Part shown: one piece after another, positions 45,883-56,494 of the stretch
Layout: each line of letters starts with the position of its first letter
How positions within the stretch are numbered: position 1 is the stretch's first letter
NCBI RefSeq assembly: GCF_005885815.1
Contig: NZ_CP040602.1
Coordinates: forward strand, 1,627,630-1,691,629
Source of the DNA: Thiomicrorhabdus sediminis
GTDB lineage: Bacteria > Pseudomonadota > Gammaproteobacteria > Thiomicrospirales > Thiomicrospiraceae
DNA: 64,000 nucleotides
Reading direction: 5' to 3'
Made by a program: the position numbers and the translations under genes
The notes under the pieces: model-generated
Told to the model about the DNA's origin: nothing
The model's input: the letters and a program-made list of their open reading frames with translations, nothing else
Database searches by the model: none

Positions 45883-46854
45883 ATGAAAAGATTAGATCAA
45901 GTACTAGCTAACGATGGCGTTGGCGCTGAGTTAGAACTAGTAATCAAAGACGTAATGGTCGCTTGTAAAGATATCGCTTACAAGTTGGCTCAAGGTGAAC
46001 TAGCTGGTATCTTAGGTGCAACTGAAGATGAAAACGTTCAGGGTGAAACACAGAAGAAACTAGATGTTATCTCTAACGACCTTCTTAAAGACATCCTAAT
46101 CGCTAACCCATACGTTCGTGGTATCGGTTCTGAAGAAGAAGATTACACTGTTGCCGGTAATGCCGGTGGTAAGTACCTAGTTACTTTCGATCCATTAGAC
46201 GGTTCTTCGAACATCGATGTTAACCTTTCAGTTGGTACTATCTTCTCTGTACTTGAAGCTCAAGACGACCAGTCTGGCGACAACCAGGAAGTTTTCCTGC
46301 AAAACGGTCGCAAGCAAGTAGCAGCCGGTTACGTTCTTTACGGACCATCAGCACTTCTAGTTATGACAACTGGTAACGGTGTTAACTTCTTTACTCTAGA
46401 CCGTAACATCGGTGAATTCGTATTGACCAAGTCAAATATCCAGATTCCTGAAGATACAGCTGAATTCGCAATCAACATGTCTAACCAGCGTTTCTGGGAA
46501 CCAGAAATGAAGCAGTACATCGATGACTGTCTAGCTGGTGAAGAAGGTCCTCTAGGTAAGCGTTACAACATGCGCTGGGTTGCTTCAATGGTTGCGGAAG
46601 TTCACCGTATCCTAGTTCGTGGCGGTATTTTCATGTACCCATACGACAGCCGCGACCCATCAAAAGCTGGTAAACTTCGTCTAATGTACGAAGGTAACCC
46701 TATGTCTATGATCGTTGAACAAGCCGGCGGCGCTTCTTCAACTGGTCGCATCGACATTATGGATGTTGAGCCAAAAGGTATCCACGATCGTGTACCGGTT
46801 GTTCTTGGCTCTAAGAACGAAGTCGCTAAAGTAGTGGCTTACCACTCTAAATAA
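45883..46854 (+). CDS. fbp: Fructose-1,6-bisphosphatase class I
   Basis: This 323-residue enzyme has the active-site motif DPLDGSSNIDVN and typical FBPase blocks (GKLRLMYEGNPMSMIVEQAGG). It hydrolyses fructose-1,6-bisphosphate in gluconeogenesis and, in autotrophs, in the Calvin cycle. Codon choice, with many GGT, CTA/CTT and few rare codons, is more biased than in neighbours and suggests high expression. Ppa follows on the same strand. Confidence 0.96.
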   Translation: MKRLDQVLANDGVGAELELVIKDVMVACKDIAYKLAQGELAGILGATEDENVQGETQKKLDVISNDLLKDILIANPYVRGIGSEEEDYTVAGNAGGKYLVTFDPLDGSSNIDVNLSVGTIFSVLEAQDDQSGDNQEVFLQNGRKQVAAGYVLYGPSALLVMTTGNGVNFFTLDRNIGEFVLTKSNIQIPEDTAEFAINMSNQRFWEPEMKQYIDDCLAGEEGPLGKRYNMRWVASMVAEVHRILVRGGIFMYPYDSRDPSKAGKLRLMYEGNPMSMIVEQAGGASSTGRIDIMDVEPKGIHDRVPVVLGSKNEVAKVVAYHSK

Positions 46855-46879
46855 GCTGCAAACGCTTTTTTAGACTGAG

Positions 46880-46904
46880 AACACCCGCGCTCTGCGGGTG
46901 TTTT
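46880..46904 (+). terminator. Terminator behind fbp
   Basis: ACACCCGC, a 5-base loop and GCGGGTGT are followed by TTTT. Confidence 0.75.
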
Positions 46905-46941
46905 AGTTTATTAATTTGCCTAATTGATTAAGGAAACAATC

Positions 46942-47466
46942 ATGGGATATTCAGCAGTTCCTGCCGGTAAAGATGTACCGAACGATGTAAACGTAATTAT
47001 TGAAATTCCTGCGTTTGCACCACCAATTAAATACGAAGTGGATAAAGATACCGACCTAGTATGGGTTGACCGCTTACAGGGCGCAACCATGTCCTACCCA
47101 GCTAACTATGGCTATATCAACGATACCCTATCTGATGATGGTGACCCGGTTGACGTTTTGGTTGTGACACCACACCCTCTAATGGTTGGCTCGGTGATTC
47201 GTTGTCGTCCAATCGGCATTTTCAAAATGACCGATGACGGTGGTCAAGACGCCAAGGTGATCGCCGTACCGGTTGATAAACTATCGCCAATCTACTCCAA
47301 GATTGAAAAGGTAGAAGACATCCCTCTACTTAAAGAGCAAGTAGAACATTTCTTTAGCCACTATAAAGACCTTGAGCCTGGAAAATGGGTTAAAGTTGAT
47401 GGCTGGGGTGATGTGGAAGAAGCTCGTCAAGAGATTCTTAACGGGGTTGCTCAATACAACAAATAA
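46942..47466 (+). CDS. ppa: Inorganic pyrophosphatase
   Basis: This 174-residue family I pyrophosphatase begins [21 protein letters not shown] and carries [10 protein letters not shown] and the catalytic region [26 protein letters not shown]. It hydrolyses pyrophosphate made by biosynthesis. ATG 46942 matches the family start and follows AGGA; an ATG at 46924 lies upstream but adds six residues without support. Confidence 0.95.
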   Translation: MGYSAVPAGKDVPNDVNVIIEIPAFAPPIKYEVDKDTDLVWVDRLQGATMSYPANYGYINDTLSDDGDPVDVLVVTPHPLMVGSVIRCRPIGIFKMTDDGGQDAKVIAVPVDKLSPIYSKIEKVEDIPLLKEQVEHFFSHYKDLEPGKWVKVDGWGDVEEARQEILNGVAQYNK

Positions 47467-47486
47467 GCCGTTATTGACCTTCTATT

Positions 47487-47514
47487 AAAACCCTCATTAT
47501 TGAGGGTTTTTTTT
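47487..47514 (+). terminator. Terminator behind ppa
   Basis: AAAACCCTC and GAGGGTTTT pair around ATTATT and are followed by a T run. Confidence 0.8.
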
Positions 47515-47605
47515 CGTCTCGCAAAAACAATCACGATAAAACTCAAAAATCACACATTGTTAAAAGGAATTCATCCACTATCTGGTTAATTTTAATCACT
47601 CTTTC

Positions 47606-47614
47606 TGATATAAT
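47606..47614 (+). promoter_or_regulatory. Extended -10 promoter of ppc
   Basis: TGATATAAT gives an extended -10 about 37 bp before the ppc start. A clear -35 is not seen. Confidence 0.45.
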
Positions 47615-47650
47615 TATCTACTAATTTGTGTTTAAAAACTGAGAGTAATA

Positions 47651-50438
47651 ATGGCAGCCGAAATTCGTGATAAGCAATTAAGAGCACGCGTCAAACTTCT
47701 GGGAAATATTCTAGGGAAAGTCATCACCAATCAAGTCGGTGAAGACATTTTCAATGCGGTTGAGAAACTGCGTACCGGTTATATCAAACTACAGAAACAA
47801 GACGACCCTGAATTGCGTCAGGAACTGAAACAGTTTATCGAGTCACGTAAACCTGATGAACTGACCATGATTATTCGCGCTTTCAACCTTTATTTCAGCC
47901 TGGTAAACCTTGCCGAAGAGGAAAACCAGTACCATGAAAGACAAGGTCAGTTGAAATCGGACGGCCCTTTATGGACAGGTTCGGTGCTAAACACCATTGG
48001 TGAATTCAAAGAGCAAGGCATGAGTGCCGAGCAGGTGCAAACATTACTGGATAAACTGAACTATATTCCGGTATTCACCGCTCACCCTACCGAATCAAAA
48101 CGCCGTTCGGTGATGGACAATCTACGCCGTATTTTCTTGGATATCGGTACGCTTAACGAAGCCGACACCTACAATAACGAATACGCTAAAGAAGCGCTCT
48201 ATCAACAGCTTGAATCACAGATTCAAGTGCTTTGGCAAACCGACGAAGTGCGTCGCGTTAAACCAACCGTTGAAGATGAAATTCGTAACGGCATCTACTT
48301 CTTCCGCAAATCTTTATTTGATGCGGTACCGACCGTTTATCGCTATATGGAACGCGCTTTAGCCAAGCACTACCCAGATGACAACATCACACCAAACTTT
48401 TTTGACCTTCGGTTCCTGGATTGGTGGTGACCGTGACGGTAACCCGTTTGTCACACACGATACAACGGTAGGCGCTCTTTTATTGCAAAGCCGCGCGGTG
48501 ATTTACGAATATCAGAAACGTGTTTTTGACCTTAGCTCAAAACTGACCCATTCACGCTTTTTGTGCAATATCTCGCAAGAGGTGATCAACCGCTCAACGA
48601 TTGTCGATGCCGACCTTGTGCAGTTTGTCTTCAAAAAACGTCCAGAGCGTTTTAAAAACGAACCATACCGTCGCTTCCTGTATTTGATGGAAGGACGCCT
48701 TAAAAAGAATTTGGAATATATCGAAAACTGGCTTGAAGGAAATAAAACCGAGAAGAGCCCGTTTGCATACCAGTGTGAAAATGAACTGCTTGAAGACCTT
48801 GAGTTAATCTATGACTCACTTTGCGCGCACGGCGATAAAAATGTTGCCAATGCCGAACTGCAAGATGTCATCCGTTTGGTGAAAACTTTCGGTTTCTACC
48901 TAATGCGTCTGGATATTCGTCAAGAATCAAATGTCCATAGTGATGCGGTCGCCGATATGCTGAGTCACCTTGGTATTGACTATAATGCGCTATCTGAAAA
49001 AGAGCGTGTTGAAGTGCTGGCTGAACATGTGTCGGCAGCAACCATCATCGATACTCAACACCTTGATTTAGACGAGATGACGGTAGAAGTACTGGAAGTC
49101 TTCAATGTTATCCGTGAAATGCGTAAAGAAATCAGTCCAAAAGCCTTCAACAACTACGTTGTTTCCATGACTCATGAAGCCAGTCATGCGATGGAAGTTC
49201 TGTTCCTAGCGCATCAAGCGGGTCTTGCCGGCTACAATGCAGGGGAACCTTATTGCGATATCAATATTTCACCGCTATTCGAAACCATTGAAGATTTGGC
49301 ACACATCGTTCCGGTTACCGAAGCCCTGTTCGCCAACCCGACCTATAAAGCCTTACTGGAAGCTTCAGGCAACCAGCAAGAGATTATGCTCGGTTATTCG
49401 GACTCGGCTAAGGACGGCGGTAACCTGTCATCGGCCTGGAGTCTTTACCAGGCACAAAAAGAGATCATGAAACTGGCCGACTCTTACGGCGTCGATTGTC
49501 GTTTGTTCCACGGTCGTGGTGGTACGGTTGGCCGTGGTGGCGGTCCAACACACCATGCTATCCTATCGCAGCCAACAGGCTCGGTTCGTGGTTCAATCAA
49601 ATTTACCGAACAAGGTGAAGTACTGTCTTATAAATATAGCAACTCGGAAACGGCTAATTATGAGCTGTCTCTAGGAGTTACCGGTTTAATGAAGGCGAGT
49701 ACGGGTCTGGTTCAAAGCGTGACCAAGGATAAACCGGAATATCTGGAAACCATGAAGCAACTGGCAAAAGACGGTGAGTTCAACTTCCGTGAATTGACCG
49801 ATAACACCGAAGGTTTCTTTAACTTCTTCTACGAAGCGACGCCGGTAACCGAGATTGGCTTATTGAATATCGGTTCTCGTCCGTCACACCGTAAAAAAGG
49901 CAATCTATCGAAATCTTCAATTCGTGCGATTCCGTGGATTTTCGGTTGGGCGCAAGCCCGTTTGACCTTCCCTGCCTGGCAAGGTACCGGTTATGCGCTG
50001 GATAAATGGATTCAAGAGCACGGTGATGACAGACTTCAGGAAATGCATGAAAACTGGCCATTCTTCCGCGCGATGTTGAGCAATATCCAGATGGCGCTAT
50101 TCAAAACCGATCTGTCGATTGGTCAAGAATACAGCAAACTCGGAAGTGATCAGCAGGTAGCTCAGACAGTTTATCAATTGATTGCCGACGAGCATACCCG
50201 CTCTGTACAGCGAATTCTGGAAATTACCGGTAACAGCTATCTGATGGAAGAAACACCAGCAATCGCATTATCGCTGAAACGCCGCAACCCTTATTTGGTA
50301 CCGCTGAATAATATTCAGATTGTATTGCTGGAACGCTACAAAAACGAAAGCATTCCTGAACAGGAACGCGATATCTGGCTAACCCCGCTGCTAAACAGCA
50401 TCAATGCGATTGCTGCGGGAATGCGCAATACAGGTTAA
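47651..50438 (+). CDS. ppc: Phosphoenolpyruvate carboxylase with a one-base frameshift
   Basis: PEP carboxylase fixes bicarbonate onto PEP to form oxaloacetate. The first frame (47651 to about 48400) holds the start and IPVFTAHPTESKRR with the essential His. The second frame (to 50438) holds GSWIGGDRDGNPFVT, GYSDSAKDGG and FHGRGGTVGRGGGP. The frames meet at a run of six T (48398-48403); removing one T restores the family sequence NFLTFGSW and an intact protein of about 928 residues. A sequencing error in the homopolymer is likely; a real mutation or slippage is not excluded. Everything else in the gene looks functional. Confidence 0.9.
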
Positions 50439-50500
50439 CCCTTTGCAAAATGGGCGACTCTGATACGCGATTAATTCAATGCCTGGGCTTTAACTAGGCA

Positions 50501-50529
50501 TTAGAATTTTATTAAAATAGCAGTATAAT
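50501..50529 (+). promoter_or_regulatory. Possible panD promoter
   Basis: TATAAT at 50524-50529 with a weak TTAGAA -35 at spacing 17 lies about 95 bp before panD. Confidence 0.35.
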
Positions 50530-50587
50530 AGGCAGCCTTATAAAATTTCGCTATGCTTGGATCCATAAATCAAGATCCACGATATCT

Positions 50588-50604
50588 GAATGGAGATCCC
50601 ATTC
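50588..50604 (+). other. Leader hairpin before panD
   Basis: GAATGG, a 5-base loop and CCATTC lie about 20 bp before the panD start, close to the ribosome site. Another 6 bp inverted repeat, TGGATC/GATCCA, spans 50558-50579. A regulatory role is possible but unproven. Confidence 0.3.
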
Positions 50605-50623
50605 TGCGAACCAAGAGATTACT

Positions 50624-51022
50624 ATGCAAGTTACGTTATTAAAATCTAAACTACATCGAGTTACTACCACTCATGCCGAACTGGATTATGAAGGTTCCTG
50701 TGCTATTGACGGTCACCTTTTAGACCTTGCCGGTATTCGTGAGTATGAACAGATTCAGATCTATAACGTCAATAATGGCGAGCGCTTTACCACCTATGCC
50801 ATACGTGGTGAAGACCATAGCGGTATTATCTCGGTAAACGGTGCAGCGGCGCATAAAGCTTCTGTGGGTGATTTATTGATTATTGCCACCTATATCAGCA
50901 TGAGCGAAGCCGAAGCGGATAACCATAAACCTAAACTGCTCTACTTTAATGACAAAAATGAGATTACTCATACCAAAAACACCATCCCAACGCAGATGAA
51001 TGGTGTGTCAAAAGCGAGTTAA
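50624..51022 (+). CDS. panD: Aspartate 1-decarboxylase
   Basis: This 132-residue pyruvoyl enzyme has the self-cleavage site YEGSC, in which the Ser becomes the pyruvoyl group, and the usual family blocks. It makes beta-alanine from aspartate for pantothenate. It lies beside panC and panB, although motAB sit between them on the other strand. Confidence 0.95.
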   Translation: MQVTLLKSKLHRVTTTHAELDYEGSCAIDGHLLDLAGIREYEQIQIYNVNNGERFTTYAIRGEDHSGIISVNGAAAHKASVGDLLIIATYISMSEAEADNHKPKLLYFNDKNEITHTKNTIPTQMNGVSKAS

Positions 51023-51046
51023 TCTTTAGTTAACATCTTGAGCAAT

Positions 51047-51074
51047 AAAAAACCGGGTACAAGCCCGGTTTTTT
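51047..51074. terminator. Bidirectional terminator between panD and motB
   Basis: AAAAAACCGGG and CCCGGTTTTTT form a strong stem with A and T runs on both sides. The two genes converge on it. Confidence 0.85.
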
Positions 51075-51096
51075 ATTGTCCGCAGTTTTTTAATAG

Positions 51097-51846
51097 CTAT
51101 GGCATAAAGCTGTCCGGAGTAATCAATATCTCTACACGACGGTTTTTGGCATAGGCTTGCGCTGTATCGGCTTTATCAACAGGTCTGGTATCCGCCAAAC
51201 CGATTGCCTGAGCCTGATCAGGGCGAATCACATGATCAGCGATTAACTGTTCAATAACGCTTGCAGCACGCGCACTGGAAAGCTCCCAATTGGAGTGAAA
51301 ACGTCCACCGTAAATAGGCTGACTATCGGTATGACCCAAGACCTGTAGAGCGATCTGCTGATCTCGAAAACGATACAGTTTTTGCAATAACTCAATAAAA
51401 TGACTTTTTAATTCCGCACTACCTGAATCAAAAGCGATTTGCTCGGGAAACACCAGCTGAATACGGTTCTCTTCGGCATTATAGGAGATGCGAATTTCAC
51501 TATTCTGATCAGCTTGTTGATAAAGCGACTGCAACTGCTCGTATAAAGGCTTCAAGCTCTGCTGCGCAATGTTATCGGTCTTTACCTGCTCGGTCTTAGG
51601 CTGGATTTTTTCAATGATTGCGATATCCGATTTTTCCAATGACTGGAAAAACTGTCGTTGCTCAGGTGTCAACTCGCTGCCATGACCCAACGCCTCGGTA
51701 AGCGACTCAACAATAGCCTTATACTTGGGTACATCGATAGTAGACATGGCAAACAACAATACGAACAATGCCATCAGCAACGACATTAAATCGGCAAATG
51801 TCGCTAGCCAAGGAGCCCCGCCAGAACCTTTATTGCGCTTCACCAT
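51097..51846 (-). CDS. motB: Flagellar stator protein MotB/PomB
   Basis: This 249-residue protein has one N-terminal membrane helix with the ion-binding Asp in ATFADLMSLLMALFVLLF and a C-terminal OmpA-like peptidoglycan-binding domain (QVLGHTDSQPIYGGRFHSNWELSSARAASV). It anchors the stator and carries ions. The coupling ion (proton or sodium) cannot be decided from the sequence alone; PomA-type neighbours hint at sodium. Its start overlaps motA. Confidence 0.9.
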   Translation of the reverse strand: MVKRNKGSGGAPWLATFADLMSLLMALFVLLFAMSTIDVPKYKAIVESLTEALGHGSELTPEQRQFFQSLEKSDIAIIEKIQPKTEQVKTDNIAQQSLKPLYEQLQSLYQQADQNSEIRISYNAEENRIQLVFPEQIAFDSGSAELKSHFIELLQKLYRFRDQQIALQVLGHTDSQPIYGGRFHSNWELSSARAASVIEQLIADHVIRPDQAQAIGLADTRPVDKADTAQAYAKNRRVEILITPDSFMP

Positions 51847-52604
51847 ACTGCTTAACTCCCTTCACACCTTGTAGATAAGGTGCCAATAGGCCTCGCATCA
51901 CTGCCGGATTATGCTCTTTACCAATACTGTCAATCGCTTCAATAATTAACATCTGACGATAGCTGGTATTTTGCACCCATGATTCGATTTTATCCGCAGT
52001 CGGCAGCGCAAATAAATTAGCAATCATGGCACCATAAAGTGTTGTTAACATCGCCACCGCCATGGCTGGACCAATTGCCGCAGGATCGCTGAGATTGGAT
52101 AACATCTGAATCAAACCCACCAAAGTACCAATCATTCCGAACGCCGGAGCCGCATCCCCTATTGAACGAAAGACACCGGCACTGGTTTCGGCTTTTTCAA
52201 TTAACAGCTTGTTTTTCTCCTCCAAAGTCTGCCTCACCAGCTTTGGGTCATAACCATCCACCAACATGCGAATACCGGTCTGGTAAAAGGTGTTATTGAT
52301 CTCATAACCGTCCAATGCCAGCTTACCCTTGGCTCGCATCAAGCGAAGCAACTCTTCGGTTAAATCGACCAACTCAGGGAGTTTTTTTGATTTCCGAGTC
52401 CACCTTCAAGACACAGAATGACATACCGATAGCTCTATAGCTGTCCTCTACCGAATAACGAATCATGGTTGCCGCGGCAGTTCCACCGACCACGATCATA
52501 ATGCCCGGGACATTGATAAAAATCTCAATCGAAGAACCTAAGGACATCGCAACCAAAATGATTGCCATACCTAAAATCAAACCGATTAATGTCGTAAAGC
52601 TCAT
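51830..52604 (-). CDS. motA: Flagellar stator protein MotA/PomA, frameshifted
   Basis: The stator subunit is split over two frames. The first (52604 to 52374) has the N-terminal helices (TTLIGLILGMAIILVAM, INVPGIMIVVGGTAAA). The second (to 51830) has PAFGMIGTLVGLIQMLSNLSDPAAIGPAMAVAMLTTLYG and the rest. They meet at a run of seven A on the coding strand (T run 52382-52388). Removing one A joins SEIKK to PELVDLTEEL as in PomA, giving about 257 residues. As with ppc, a homopolymer error is likely. It follows panC by 62 bp and precedes motB. Confidence 0.85.
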
Positions 52605-52666
52605 AAAACCTCTTTTGTTAAGGAACGAGCGTCATTTATGGAAAATTCCGCTTGTTGATAAGGCCA

Positions 52667-53530
52667 TTAAGCGCCCAGAAAATCACTGATCAGCAGATTA
52701 TCGAGCAATCGGGTATCGCCCAATCTGGCAACCGCCAAAATCACCAGTTCCTCGGTTGTGTTCGTCGCCGGCAAAAGGCTGTTCGCATCGCAGACCTGAA
52801 TATAATCAACGACATCGAATCCATTCGCAATGAGCTGGCTTGATGCTGCCGCAGATAAGGATTCATAGTCATGATTACCGGAGGCAATCGCCTGCGCGAT
52901 ATCCAATAATGCGGCATGCAGTTTCGGCGCGATAGCTCTTTGTTCAGTATCCAAATACTGGTTTCTCGAACTCAAAGCCAAGCCATCTTGGTCACGGGCA
53001 ATCGGTGCACCGATAATCTCGATCGGCATCGCCAGATCGCTAACCATCTGCTTGATCACCGCAAGCTGTTGAAAATCTTTCTGGCCAAAAACCGCCACAT
53101 CGGGCTGCACCATATTAAACAGCTTGCTGACGACGGTACTGACGCCATCAAAATGTCCAGGACGACTGGCACCTTCCAACAAACCGGTTATCTGCGGCGG
53201 CACAACAACTTTGGATTGTTGCAATCCACCCGGATACATCTGTTCTACAGAGGGAAAATAAAGTGCATCGGTCTGCATGGTTTGCAAAGCTTGCTGATCC
53301 GCTGCAAAGGTACGCGGATATCGGTCAAAATCCTCATTTGGCCCGAACTGCATGGGGTTAACAAAAATACTCACAACCACTTTGTCACAGTGCTGCTGAG
53401 CTATTTTCACCAAACTCAGGTGTCCCTGATGCAAATTCCCCATGGTTGGTACGAAACCGACCCTATGGCCGTTGGCTTTCCACTGTTTGACCTGTTTACG
53501 CAAACCCTCTAATTGTTCAAAAACCTGCAT
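52667..53530 (-). CDS. panC: Pantothenate synthetase
   Basis: This 287-residue enzyme has the HxGH motif in TMGNLHQGHLSLV, FGQKDFQQLAVI, and the LSSRNQYL loop. It joins pantoate and beta-alanine using ATP. It follows panB by 46 bp. Confidence 0.96.
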   Translation of the reverse strand: MQVFEQLEGLRKQVKQWKANGHRVGFVPTMGNLHQGHLSLVKIAQQHCDKVVVSIFVNPMQFGPNEDFDRYPRTFAADQQALQTMQTDALYFPSVEQMYPGGLQQSKVVVPPQITGLLEGASRPGHFDGVSTVVSKLFNMVQPDVAVFGQKDFQQLAVIKQMVSDLAMPIEIIGAPIARDQDGLALSSRNQYLDTEQRAIAPKLHAALLDIAQAIASGNHDYESLSAAASSQLIANGFDVVDYIQVCDANSLLPATNTTEELVILAVARLGDTRLLDNLLISDFLGA

Positions 53531-53576
53531 GCTGTTTATTCACTCCAATCACGCTAAGCAAAACCGCTAAAGGCCA

Positions 53577-54368
53577 CTAGGCCAACACATATTCATCTGC
53601 AGGAAATTGCTTTTGTCGCACTTCGGCGACATAGGCTGCAATTGCTTTTTGTACCGTACCCTGCTCGGCCAAATAATTTTTGGCAAACTTAGGCAATTTG
53701 CCAATGGTCACACCTAAAATATCATTCAAAACCAGAACCTGTCCGCTGGTATCAGCACCGGAACCGATCCCGATGACAGGAATGTCTAAGCACTCGGTAA
53801 TCTGTTTCGCCAAGGCTTGAGGAACACATTCTAAAACCAACATATCCGCTCCGGCCTGTTGCAATGCCTGAGCATCATCCAATAAACGCTTAGCGGTTTG
53901 AGAATCTTTCCCTTGTATCTTATAGCCATGCTTTTCCACCGACTGCGGCAAAAGACCCAAGTGACCACAAACAGGCACCCCTAAGGACGAAAGCGCTTCG
54001 ACAATAGGTAGCACACGCTGCCCACCTTCAAGCTTGACCATATTCGCCAAGCCCTGCTTCATCAATTGCGCCGCGGTTTGCAATGCGACCTCTAAACCGG
54101 CGTCACTCATAAACGGCATATCGGCAATACACCAGGCGTTTTCATTACCGCGCTGTACCATTCGCGTATGATAAATCATCTCCTCAACCGTGACCGGTAA
54201 GGTGGTTTGCTGACCTTGCACCACCATGCCCAGAGAGTCGCCGACAAGGATAACGTCCACTCCTGCTTGGCTGACCCAATGAGCATAGCCGGCATCGTAA
54301 GCGGTCAAGCAGACTATTTTTTGCTGCTGTTGATGCATTTTTTTAAGTTGTGAAAGCGTTATTGTCAT
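53577..54368 (-). CDS. panB: 3-methyl-2-oxobutanoate hydroxymethyltransferase
   Basis: This 263-residue enzyme has [23 protein letters not shown], and VKLEGG, all characteristic of PanB. It makes ketopantoate. ATG 54368 is chosen because CAGGAA precedes it; a longer frame starts at 54395. It is upstream of panC. Confidence 0.95.
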   Translation of the reverse strand: MTITLSQLKKMHQQQQKIVCLTAYDAGYAHWVSQAGVDVILVGDSLGMVVQGQQTTLPVTVEEMIYHTRMVQRGNENAWCIADMPFMSDAGLEVALQTAAQLMKQGLANMVKLEGGQRVLPIVEALSSLGVPVCGHLGLLPQSVEKHGYKIQGKDSQTAKRLLDDAQALQQAGADMLVLECVPQALAKQITECLDIPVIGIGSGADTSGQVLVLNDILGVTIGKLPKFAKNYLAEQGTVQKAIAAYVAEVRQKQFPADEYVLA

Positions 54369-54555
54369 ATTAAATTCCTGGCCAGTTGGCGACAAAAGCG
54401 TCCTATCAATGTTCGGATAAAACAGTGGTAATTGAACTTTTCTCTAAAACTTTAGGGGTATTAAGTTATTAAGATTTCAGCGTTTTAATCTGCGGTATTA
54501 TAGAGGTTTTAGACGGCTTTGACAGGCTATCTGAATGGTATTGCTGGCTATTTGA

Positions 54556-55038
54556 TTAAATGGTGATCAGATAAGAAGTCGTCAGCTTATCAATCAACGC
54601 CGTTAGGCCACCTTTATTAGGAATCCGCACATCCTTATCAATTTCAGCCAAGGGTATTAGGACAAAATCGCGTTCTGTCATATAAGGATGCGGAATCACT
54701 AATTGATCGGTTTGCATAACCAGATCATCATAAAGCAGAATATCCAGATCAATACAGCGCTCACCCCAGTGACGTTTTTTCACCCTGCCGTGCTGCTGCT
54801 CGATGGATTGCAAAGCTTCCAGTAGTTGCTGCGGACTCAATTCGGTGCCAATCAGGCAAACCGCATTGACAAAGTCCGGCTGATCTTGCGGGCCTTGTGG
54901 CTTGGAAGCATAAAAAGAGGAGTTCGCCAATAAATCACAGCCCGGCAATTGAGCAATCTCATCCAACGCCTGTTGCAACTGCAACTTGGGGTTGTCCAAA
55001 TTACTGCCCAAGCCGATATAACTATAATGTCTGCTCAT
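54556..55038 (-). CDS. folK: 2-amino-4-hydroxy-6-hydroxymethyldihydropteridine pyrophosphokinase
   Basis: This 160-residue kinase begins with SYIGLGSNLDNP and carries HWGERCIDLDILLYDD, the pterin and ATP-binding signature. It acts in folate synthesis. ATG 55038 is chosen because the extra 40 residues of the longer frame do not match the family and overlap pcnB. It lies in the usual pcnB-folK-panBC order. Confidence 0.94.
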   Translation of the reverse strand: MSRHYSYIGLGSNLDNPKLQLQQALDEIAQLPGCDLLANSSFYASKPQGPQDQPDFVNAVCLIGTELSPQQLLEALQSIEQQHGRVKKRHWGERCIDLDILLYDDLVMQTDQLVIPHPYMTERDFVLIPLAEIDKDVRIPNKGGLTALIDKLTTSYLITI

Positions 55039-55054
55039 GCCGCTAAAACCAGCG

Positions 55055-56494
55055 TTAGGAAGTTTTCTTATCGGCCGTCTGACTGCGCTTGCGATAGAAA
55101 TTGCGATTGCGACGTACACGACGTTTATTACGTTTAGGCTTATCCACCGCATTGGCAAATGCGACCTGCTCTACCGGGTCTTTTTCCTGATAGGTTGTCC
55201 ACCAGTCAAAGATTTCCGCCATATCGGTTTCCCCGGCAGCGACACGTACCCCAAGGAAATCATAAGCCGCTCTGAATCTCGGGTGTTCATTGAGTTTCTG
55301 TGCCCGCTCACCATGACGTTTCGGCAAACGGTATTGAAGGTTCCAGATATCACGAATCTGTGCGGTAAAACGTTTCGGAATTGCGGTACGGTGAACCTGC
55401 TGCTCAATCACATCATTGGCCGCGGCATAAAGCGCATCCTGATGAGTGAAACCTTCATCCATAAAATACTGTTTACGTTCCAGCATCGGATACCAAAGCA
55501 TGGCGGCGAACAGGAATGACGGGTTGACCGTTTTACCTTGGCGAATACGTGCATCGGTACTTTTCAGCGCTTCGATCACCATCATACGAGGAAAATCATC
55601 TTGCTGGACCGACAAGGCCTGCTCGGTAAGCGGAAACAGGTGCTCAAACAGGTGATAATGGCGCAGCTTCTCAAAAACCTGAATGGCAACACCGCTATGG
55701 AACAGTTTCAACACCTCTTCAAACATGCGCGCATTAGAGACATCTCGCAAGCTCGGGGCTAATTTCTTGATTGGTTTTTCCGTATGTTTTTCAATACTAA
55801 AACCCAACTTGGCGGCAAAGCGAATTGCACGTATCAAACGTACCGGATCTTCCTGATAACGGGTAACCGGATCACCAATCAAACGCAACTGACCTTTTTT
55901 AATATCTTTCAAACCACCGGCATAATCGATAATAGAGAAGTCTTTGATATTGTAATACAGCGCATTAACGGTAAAGTCACGACGCCAAACATCTTCATCG
56001 ATACTGCCGTAAACATTATCTCGAAGTAGTCTACCGCTATCGTCTACTTGACGTGCTGGCCCACTGACACGACCCTTATGACCAAAACGATCTTTACGAC
56101 CATCGCCATCACCTTGACCGCGGAAAGTAGCCACCTCGATCACCATGCGACCAAAACGCACATGCGCAAGTCTAAAACGACGACCAATCAGACGACAACG
56201 CTGTTTAAAAACAGATTTAACCTGATCGGGTTCGGCATTGGTCACCACATCGAAATCTTTCGGCTCCAGTCCTAATAACAGATCTCGCACACAGCCACCT
56301 ACCAAATAACTGTCGTATTTGGCTCGCTTTAAACCATAAAGTACGTCTAATGCAGATTTATCAATTTGTTGTCGGGAAATCTTATGTTTTTTGCGGGGAA
56401 CAATGACGGGTTCGGTGTTTTTCCATTTGGCCGCACCTGAAGGTGCTTTGTTACGACTAAAGAAGTCGCTAATTTTACGAATGATTCGTTGCAT
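55055..56494 (-). CDS. pcnB: Poly(A) polymerase PcnB
   Basis: This 479-residue nucleotidyltransferase has the YLVGGCVRDLLLG and PKDFDVVTNAEPDQV motifs and a basic Lys/Arg C-terminal tail. Poly(A) polymerase adds A tails that mark RNA for decay. ATG 56494 matches the usual start near MQRIIRKI; the longer frame to 56533 adds 13 residues. It is first in the pcnB-folK-panBC unit. Confidence 0.93.
   Translation of the reverse strand: MQRIIRKISDFFSRNKAPSGAAKWKNTEPVIVPRKKHKISRQQIDKSALDVLYGLKRAKYDSYLVGGCVRDLLLGLEPKDFDVVTNAEPDQVKSVFKQRCRLIGRRFRLAHVRFGRMVIEVATFRGQGDGDGRKDRFGHKGRVSGPARQVDDSGRLLRDNVYGSIDEDVWRRDFTVNALYYNIKDFSIIDYAGGLKDIKKGQLRLIGDPVTRYQEDPVRLIRAIRFAAKLGFSIEKHTEKPIKKLAPSLRDVSNARMFEEVLKLFHSGVAIQVFEKLRHYHLFEHLFPLTEQALSVQQDDFPRMMVIEALKSTDARIRQGKTVNPSFLFAAMLWYPMLERKQYFMDEGFTHQDALYAAANDVIEQQVHRTAIPKRFTAQIRDIWNLQYRLPKRHGERAQKLNEHPRFRAAYDFLGVRVAAGETDMAEIFDWWTTYQEKDPVEQVAFANAVDKPKRNKRRVRRNRNFYRKRSQTADKKTS

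Noticed and set aside
48378-50438. Separate gene starting at 48378
   Set aside because: It begins mid-protein and continues PEP carboxylase after a one-base shift.
52374-52604. Separate small membrane protein
   Set aside because: It is the first part of MotA, joined to the next frame across an A7 run.
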